From: Anisodus tanguticus
Taxonomy: Eukaryota > Streptophyta > Magnoliopsida > Solanales > Solanaceae
Reading direction: 5' to 3'
DNA length: 64,000 nt
Assembly (NCBI GenBank): GCA_034509755.1
Contig: CM067556.1
Span: 40,532,045 to 40,596,044 of the forward strand
Part shown: positions 57,834 through 64,000 of the stretch, one piece after another
How positions within the stretch are numbered: the stretch's first letter is position 1
How the letters are laid out: the number at the start of each line of letters is the position of its first letter
The notes under the pieces: generated by a model
What the model was told of the DNA's origin: nothing
The model's input: the letters and a program-made list of their open reading frames with translations, nothing else
Database searches by the model: none
Program-made: the position numbers and the translations under genes

Positions 57834-59630
57834 GGCAAAGGAGAAACAGTTTAATGATCCCTACTTGTTGCAGTTGAAAGAGGGTATCCACAAGCATAAG
57901 ACAATGACTTTTGAATAAGGGGGAGATAATTGTACTTTGAGGTACCGAGGCAGGTTATGTGTTCTAGATGTGGATGGACTCGGAGAGAGAATCATGACAG
58001 AAGTGCATAATTCTAGGTATTCTATTCACCTAGGTTCTACCAAGATGTATTATGATCTTAAGGAAATTTATTGGTGGAATGATAAGAGAAGAAATATGGC
58101 AGATTTTGTAGCCAAGTGTCCGAATTATCAGTAGGTTAAAGCCAAGAACTAGAGGCCTAGTGGGTTGGCTCAGAATATTGATATTCCCATTTGGAAATGA
58201 GAGATGATAAACATGGAATTCACAACAGGTCTACCTCCTCAGCCCGAAGGCGTGATTCCATATGGGTGATCGTGGACCGACTTGCTAAATGTGGATGGTT
58301 ATGTGTTCCAGATATGGATGGACTCAGAGAGCAAATCATGGCAGAAGCGCATAATTTTAGGTATTTTATTCACCCAGATTCTACCAAGTTGTATTATGAT
58401 CTTAAGGAAATTTATTGGTGGAATGATAGGAAGAGGTATATGGCAGATCTTGTAGCCAAGTGTCTGAATTATTAGCAAGTGAAAGCCGAGCACTAGAGGC
58501 CTAGTGGGTTGGCTCAAAATATTTATATTCCAATTTGGAAATGGGATATGATAAACATATACTTCATAACAGGTATACCTCACTCATTCCGAAGGCATTG
58601 ATTTGATATGGGTGATCGCAGATCGTCTTACTAAATTAGTCCACTTCTTGCCAGTCAAAACCATGGATTCAACTGAGTATTATGATAAGTTGTATATCCA
58701 AGAATTATCAGGCTTCATGGGACTCCGGAGTCCATTATTTCGGATCGTGGCGCTCAGTTCACAACGCATATTTGGAAGTCTTTCCAGAAAGGATTAGGTA
58801 CCAAGGTAAATCTCAACACAACTTTTCTTCCTGAGACAAACGGCCATGCAGAGCGTACTATTCATACTCTTGAGGATATGTTTAAGACATGTGTCATTGA
58901 TTTTAAAGGTAATTGGGATGATCATTTTCCTCTCATTGAATTTGCTTATAATAACGTTACCATGCTAGTATTAATATGGCACCGTTCGATGCTCTATATG
59001 GGCGAAGGTGTAGATTGCTAATTGGTTGGTTCGAAGTTGGAGAGGTAGAATTGTTAGGACCATACTTGGTCCATCAGGCTATGGAAAAATTCAAATTGAT
59101 TCAGGAGCATTTGAAAATAGCTCAAAGTCGCCAAAAGTTCTATTCAGATGTGAGGCGTAGAGACTTAGAGTTTTAAGTTGACAATTTGGTGTTTCTGAAA
59201 GTTTCACCTATGAAAGGTGTCATGAGGTTTGGTAAGAAAGGGAAGCTCAGTCCCAGATATATCGGACCCTATTGAATTTTGTGAAGAATTAGCCAAGTGG
59301 CTTATGAGCATGAATTACTACAAGATTTATTTGTTGTACACCTAGTGTTTCATGTATCCATGTTGAGGAAGTGTGTGGGAGACCTATCATTGGTTGTCCC
59401 TAACAAATCCATCACAGTTAAGGATGGCCTAACCTATGAGGAGATCCCTGTGGCTATTCTAGACTATCAGATTCAAAAGTTGACAACTAAGGAAGTTGCC
59501 TAAGTGAAAGTGTTGTGGAGAAGTCAGAAAGTTGAGGAGGCTACATGGGAATCCTTAGAGGACATGAAGTCCAAATATCCACATTTATTTGAAGAGCAAG
59601 CAGAAAGCGAACAAGGTAAATATCTTCAGT
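57834..59630 (+). pseudogene. outer gypsy integrase with duplicated zinc module and chromodomain-like tail
   Basis: The HHCC region appears twice: HNSRYSIHLGSTKMYYDL with CPNYQ (57937-58134) and HNFRYFIHPDSTKLYYDL with CLNY (58290-58475). The core follows in pieces (IWVIADRLTKLVHFLPVKT; MAPFDALYGRRC) and is badly frameshifted between 58740 and 58970. The C-terminal part has VSPMKGVMRFGKKGKLSPRY, FHVSMLRKC and the tail VKVLWRSQKVEEATWESLED, which fits the chromodomain region of Tekay elements that guides insertion into heterochromatin. Confidence 0.85.
57955..58642 (+). repeat. 344-bp tandem duplication in the integrase N-terminus
   Basis: ttatgtgtt begins the unit at 57955 and again at 58299, and similarity continues through ggcctagtgggttggctca and atgggtgatcg in both. 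The copies are visibly diverged, so the event is old relative to the other local duplications. Confidence 0.88.
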
Positions 59631-59838
59631 ATTCATGTCATGTCTCTTGCGTATTCATGTCTCATGTTTCACGTTCATGTGTTCAGTACTCATGTTCCAT
59701 GTCCCCATGTTTATGTTTTCATGTAATCATGCCAATTCAGTTCCCATGTTTCATGTCTTGTTTCTTCACGTTCATGTGCTCATTCCATGTCAAGTCTAAT
59801 TCCTAACCATGACCCATCATTCGAGGATGAATGATCCC

Positions 59839-59945
59839 AAGGGGGAGATATTCCATGTTTATGATTTAGGGGTTTAGGAAAACAAAACAGGGAGTTTAAG
59901 TTGAAAAACCAGTTTTACTTTTCCAGACCCAATTCCGCCCTCCAC
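59839..59945 (+). repeat. polypurine tract and stub of the outer gypsy 3' LTR
   Basis: aagggggagat (59839-59849) precedes TGTTTATGATT (59856). The LTR matches 36243 onward through ggagtttaagttga and fades between 59936 and 59965. About 1.87 kb of the expected LTR is absent. Confidence 0.85.
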
Positions 59946-60104
59946 TTGATAACAATGCTTTCGTCTCCTACTACTTTATTTTTTCCTCACTCCAGAAGAT
60001 GATCCATTTTTTCCGATTTAAATAAAGGTAGTCCTAGATCAAAATATTAGGAATCAGAGCAAGGGCCTATCGTCTTGCTATTGTAATAAGACATCAAACA
60101 AGCA
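59946..60104. other. junction sequence of uncertain origin
   Basis: Between the LTR stub and the first recognisable mitochondrial sequence. In intact plant mitochondria rpl5 often precedes rps14, but I do not see an rpl5 end here. Confidence 0.4.
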
Positions 60105-60411
60105 AAAAACTTATTCTATTCCTAAAAGATCATAAATGTAGATTGCTCACGGCTAGGATAAATATGAATTGTGAAGAAAGCTTTATAAAGCCCGTTTTAA
60201 GGATCACGATCTTCCTAGTGATATGCGAGACAAACATCGTTATAAGTTGTCCAAGTTTCCACGAAAGAGTTCCTTTGCAAGAGTAAGAACCCAATGTATT
60301 TACATGGGTCACCCTCGTTCCGTATATAAGTTCTTCCAAATTTCTCGTATCCTTTTTCATGGATTAGCATCTCGAGGTACTTTGATGGGCATAAAGAAAT
60401 CATCTTGGTAG
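60105..60411 (+). pseudogene. rps14: mitochondrial rps14 pseudogene
   Basis: The main frame (60196-60411) reads DLPSDMRDKHRYKLSKFPR, SSFARVRTQCIYMGHPRSV, FFQISRILFHGLASRG and MGIKKSSW then TAG, the C-terminal two thirds of plant mitochondrial ribosomal protein S14. Upstream, RDHKCRLL (about 60125) and YEL, stop, RKLYKA are in shifted frames; about five extra bases near 60155 and a TGA in place of an Arg codon break the frame. The start codon region is damaged. Many angiosperm mitochondria themselves carry rps14 as a pseudogene, so some decay may predate transfer. It lies upstream of cob, as in the conserved mitochondrial order. Confidence 0.85.
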
Positions 60412-61811
60412 CAACCACCAAACCAATAGAATAAGGGTTAGCTTTGCAGCATGTTTACAAGCAAGGTAAGTAGGTCCATTGCCAGCTGGATCTGGACCGA
60501 AAAAACCTAACATACTAATCCCTTATCTAGGATCGTAAATGCTAATAGGGTGGAAATCAAACTAGGGGACCCCCCTACTGCCTGTGTCTATCTCCTTTCA
60601 AGTATGCTCCCCAGATATAACTACCTACATGGTAGTACTCCTGGAAATATAGAATATCACCGCGTGAACATAACATTACATTAAGTTATGAATATAACTC
60701 CCGAAGGATCGACCACTATTCTAAATATAGTCAGGCGGAGAAATATTGTTCAGTGGAGCGCCGAAGTGTGAAGGTTGTTCCCATCATTGAAGTCGGGATG
60801 TAAGATTGAGCCTTCTGAATGAGAAAGAAGAAAAGTGTTTAGTTTCGTTGGAAAATCCAATGCAAATATCATATTGAGTTTATGTTACCCTACTTCTAAA
60901 GATAGATATAAAAGGTTAGAGAGAATGACTTTATGAAATTCTTTCCTTTCTAAAGTTGCGCAAGGAGACCTTTCCCCCCTATAATAAAGCCCCACCCCTC
61001 TTTTGTCCCTTTAATGAAGGACCCTCGCTACACTTCCTATTCATTTGCGGGTCTGGAACCGAGGGCCTTTTTTCTAGAGGTGATTTCGAGAATCAACCAA
61101 CGAAAAAACCGTAGCCCAAGTGACTCATAACCTCCCTCTCGCCAATTAATAATCTTTTAGATTGATTCAGGGCGCAGCGAAGCTAAATTCAATCAAGGAA
61201 ATAGGGCTTACTTTTCTTGAGGCTGATTCATCCTATTCAAATTTAGCTCTGCTAATGGAAGAGCAAAAGTTTTCAGATGAGATGGACCCCCATAAGTGAG
61301 AACCCCCAATTTCTTAGAGGTCACACTCTGTCCTGCTTGGTGGACGAAATATTCTCTCCTTTTAGAATTCTTTCTCCACACACCTTTTTTTCCCTCTTTC
61401 ATCGAGTAGGAAAGAATAATATTCCAAGCGGATAGAGACCTAAATTTCCATTAGATTAATTCCTAAGCTTTCTTAGATTTCATTCCTAAGATTTCTTAGA
61501 TTTCTTTCCTAAGCTTGCTTAGATTTCTTTCCTAAGCTTGCTTAGATTTCATTCCTATTGACTAATCTGAGTCCTTGAGAGCTTTGACATCAGCGGTAAA
61601 AACCTATCTTACTTTATCACCGAGAAGTCGGACGATTCTTTAGTAACCCAGGGTGATCCGACCCCTTCGACACTTTTTTCGCTATATAACCCCTCTATTC
61701 TTAGGAGGTGGAAGAAAGGGTACTCATATTATAATACATAGTAGGGCCCCAAAAGGATAAAAGGTGGGGGAACAAGTGTTGTCCTGATAGAAAAGAGAAA
61801 GAAAAAAATAA
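60412..61811 (+). other. spacer between rps14 and cob pseudogenes
   Basis: No gene is recognised. The base composition is more even than in the flanking nuclear DNA, and short homopolymers such as gggacccccc are present. It contains the 23-bp repeat array at 61462-61553. Length and position fit the mitochondrial spacer. Confidence 0.55.
61462..61553. repeat. four tandem copies of a 23-bp unit
   Basis: Units cctaagctt(t/g)cttagattt(c)... start at 61462, 61485, 61508 and 61531, each 23 bp, with one to three differences. Each unit contains a small inverted repeat (aagc...gctt or cctaag...cttag). Confidence 0.95.
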
Positions 61812-62984
61812 ATGGCTATAAGGAACCAATGACTCTCTCTTCTTAGACAACTATATCCTGTACATTTAATCAACATTTGATAGATAATCCAACCCCGAGA
61901 AATCATAGTTATTGGTAGGGGTTCGGTTCGTTAGCTGGTATTTATTTAGTCATATAGTTAGTGACTGGCATATTTATATATGCATTACACACCTCATGTG
62001 GATCTAGCTTTCAATAGTGTAGAAGACATTATGAAAGATGTTGAAGGGGGTTGGTTGCTCCATTATATGCATGCTAATGGGGCAATTATATTTTTCATTG
62101 TGGTTCACCTTCATATTTTTTGTGGTCTATATCATGTCCGTTATAACAGTCCTAGGGAATTTGTTCGGTGTCTCGGAGTTGTAATCTTTTTATTGACAAT
62201 TGTGACAAATTTTATAGGATATGTACTACCTTGGGGTTAGATGAGCTTTTGGAGAGCTACATTAATTACAAGCTTAGCTAGCGCCATACCTGTAGTAGGA
62301 GATACCATAGTGACTTGGCTTTGGGGTGGGTTCTCCGTGGACAATGCCACCTTAAATCAGTTTTTAGTCTTTATTATTTACTCCCTTTTATTTTAGTAGG
62401 AGCCAGTCTTCTTCATCTGGCCGAATTGCATCAATATGGATCCAAGAATCCATTGGGTGTGTATTTAGAGATGGATAAAATAACTTCTTACCCTTATTTT
62501 TATGTAAAGAATCTAGTAGGTTGGCTAGATTTTGCTATCTTTTTTTCCATTTGGATTTTTTATGCTCCTAATATTTTTAGGCATCCCGACAATTATATAC
62601 CTGCTAATATGATATCCACCATGCCTCATATTGTGCCAGAATGGTATGTCCTATGGATATATGCCATTTTTCATAGTATACCTGACAAATCGAGAGGTGT
62701 AGACACAATAGCACCAGTTTTATGTCTGTTGGCTTTACCCTTTTTAAAAAGTATGTATATACGTTGTTCAAGTTTTTTCCCGATTCACCATGGAATGTTT
62801 TGGTTGCTTTTGGTGGATTTCTTACTACTAGGTTGGATCGGATGTCAACCTGTGGAGGCACCCTTTGTTCTATTGGACAAATTCTCCTTTAGTTTTCTTC
62901 TTGTTCTTTACCATTACACCCATTCTAGGACGAGTTGTTAGAGGAATTCCTAATTCTTACATGGATGAGACTGATCACACGTGA
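61812..62984 (+). pseudogene. cob: mitochondrial cob (apocytochrome b) pseudogene
   Basis: The start ATG at 61812 (MAIRNQ) aligns with the cob N-terminus, which is then destroyed by stops up to 61975. From 61980, MHYTPHVDLAFNSVED, VEGGWLLHYMHANGA, VVHLHIFCGLYH and FIGYVLPWG are clear. A TAG follows (62237-62239) at the usual Gln after PWG. The second half (62315-62941) reads SLLHLAELHQYGS, PYFYVKNLVGW, FFSIWIFYAPN, HIVPEWYVLW and PVEAPFVLL, with a late frameshift before RGIPNSYMDETDHT and TGA at 62982-62984. Length (1173 bp) is near the usual 1.18 kb. Apocytochrome b is the haem-bearing core of complex III; this copy cannot make it. Confidence 0.93.
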
Positions 62985-64000
62985 TTAGTGAGAAATTCTG
63001 ACACCAATCATTTACGAGTGAGTATTACACAAAGAATTTACAAGTGGATCGAGGAATGAAGGGAGAGGAATTAGAATAAAATGAAAGACAGATTTTGAAT
63101 TAGAGTAAGGGCACACTAAGACATTCCTTTTCATGATTTCGATCTGCTTACTTTGAATAAAGAGAAAAAAAAAGAATAGATAGGCAGAAAGGTTTTACAC
63201 AAGACCACAGAGAGAGAGAGAGAGACTGCTCTTACCTGCTTAACCGTACCCTCCTATCGTACCTATATAGCCTTTCCTTCTGTTATATCCAGTTTCAGTT
63301 CTGCTTCCAACTACTGATGGGAGAAGGCTTGGATGTATAGCAACATTAAATAAGAGGTATTTCATACATGAATGATATATAAAATAAAAGGTTGGAAACA
63401 TAGCTGGAGATTAGCGCTAGCCAATGGTTAAGACTTCAGAAAGCACCTTAGAAATTACCAGTAATGCCCTTATCGACCTCAGTCTTGTTTTTTGCTAGCT
63501 TGAGTTCATAACTTTACTATTTATCATTAAACGTAGAATATCCCGACTTCACTAGCCAGAACAAAATGGACATATGAGCGATCGATTATGAGAGCTCGAC
63601 CGATCAGACCGGAAAGAAGAGAAAGAAAGGTCAATCTCCAAAAAGCCTTCGCAGAGATGAGCTTTAGGGGGTAATACTATTTGTGGTCTTGCACAATAGA
63701 AAAGTCAAGTATTCTACGCAGGCTTGATTTACCAGAATATTTGCTTCAAAGAATGCTTTCAAGCTAGGAATTTAAGCACAAATTACTTTATTTGACAATT
63801 AGTTGGAAGTCAGGTATGCTTATTCAACATAAACTAAGGCAATATGTAGATCGTAGATTGCCGGGTATGAATTAGATTCTAAATAGGATAATACCTATGA
63901 ATAGGGTCTTATTACGGAATCCACAGTTTTGAAAGTAGCCCTAGACAGATCATTGCTAAGAGAAGAGCAGGGAATTTCTTGCTAATCAGGTACTATCATT
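62985..64000. other. sequence downstream of the cob pseudogene, nothing recognised
   Basis: No further mitochondrial gene or tRNA could be supported. A short (GA)n run sits at 63209-63225. The segment may still be mitochondrial spacer, but this cannot be shown by eye. Confidence 0.45.

Larger units (their letters stand above)
36243..59945 (+). mobile_element. Ty3/gypsy (Tekay-like chromovirus) element split by a 16-kb nested insertion
   Basis: The parts are: 5' LTR (36243-38200), degenerate primer site (ttgatataagcgcctagg, about 38203), gag start (38416), nested insertion (38814-54938), rest of gag, protease, RT, RNase H, integrase and a chromodomain-like tail (to about 59600), polypurine tract (aagggggagat, 59839-59849), and a 3' LTR starting TGTTTATGATT at 59856. 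The 3' LTR matches the 5' LTR for only about 90 bases. Without the insertion the element would be about 7.6 kb. RT with FIDDILVYS and the ATWESLEDMKSKYPHLF tail point to a Tekay/Del chromovirus. All frames are damaged. Confidence 0.92.
60105..64000 (+). other. nuclear insertion of mitochondrial DNA (rps14-cob segment)
   Basis: rps14 and cob occur in the same order and orientation as in plant mitochondrial genomes, with a 1.4-kb spacer between them. Both genes carry stops and frameshifts that a mitochondrial copy of cob could not tolerate. The segment joins a truncated nuclear retrotransposon on the left. The right limit is not reached in the window. An assembly join to a mitochondrial contig is the main alternative, but the decay of cob argues against it. 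Confidence 0.8.

Noticed and set aside
61812..62984. Functional mitochondrial cob
   Set aside because: Stops in the first third, a TAG after PWG and a late frameshift exclude function even allowing RNA editing, which in plants mainly changes C to U and does not remove these stops.
63400..63450. Possible tRNA around gctagccaatggttaagac
   Set aside because: A D-arm-like string is present, but no acceptor stem, anticodon arm or TPsiC arm could be paired around it.
1..64000. CRISPR arrays, bacterial operons or phage genes
   Set aside because: No short direct repeats with regular spacers; the spliced gene and LTR elements show eukaryotic plant DNA.

Overview
The window is plant nuclear DNA, rich in transposable elements, with one host gene that looks functional. 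Evidence for a plant: a spliced nuclear gene for an MBD4-like DNA glycosylase, Ty1/copia and Ty3/gypsy elements primed by initiator Met-tRNA, a decayed piece of an acyl-CoA carboxylase gene, and a decayed copy of the plant mitochondrial rps14-cob region. A terminal-repeat fragment near 5171 and the Mutator-like element at 33849 resemble repeats I associate with Solanaceae. That placement (asterid, perhaps Solanaceae) is an inference.

Layout, left to right. 1-4554: 3' part of a plus-strand copia element (A) with nonsense codons and frameshifts, ending in a short LTR. 4555-6580: AT-rich spacer holding a MITE remnant and a small TRIM. 6586-13675: complete but coding-dead minus-strand copia element (B), with 1.1-1.2 kb LTRs and a 5-bp target duplication (CAAAC). 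13806-14130: two exon remnants of a methylcrotonoyl-CoA carboxylase beta-chain gene, minus strand. 14238-15343: internally deleted copia fragment. 15634-18184: LTR plus leader of a third copia family (C). 18838-21070: four tandem copies of a 565-bp unit, closed by a (TA)29 tract. 21607-30342: a C-family element with both LTRs, the 3' LTR truncated.

31526-35936 is the host gene: four exons predicting 679 residues, with an N-terminal Myb/SANT-like domain, a basic low-complexity middle with repeated SPYF motifs, and a C-terminal HhH-GPD glycosylase domain with the catalytic Asp conserved. Its long intron carries a Mutator-like element with 9-bp target duplications.

36243-59945 is a Ty3/gypsy (Tekay-like chromovirus) element whose gag is split by a 16.1-kb insertion. 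The insertion is a recombinant solo LTR (38814-54938, TSD TAGAG). It contains a 1.09-kb internal tandem duplication and three further insertions: a probable solo LTR (39577-41199), a minus-strand non-autonomous LTR element (42413-47032) and a minus-strand short gypsy derivative (47874-53791). Removing the insertion and one TSD rejoins gag in frame, so the order of events can be read. The 3' LTR of the outer gypsy stops after about 90 bases. A decayed mitochondrial segment follows (rps14 pseudogene, spacer, cob pseudogene) and probably runs to the window end.

No complete host gene other than the glycosylase is visible. All transposon reading frames are broken.
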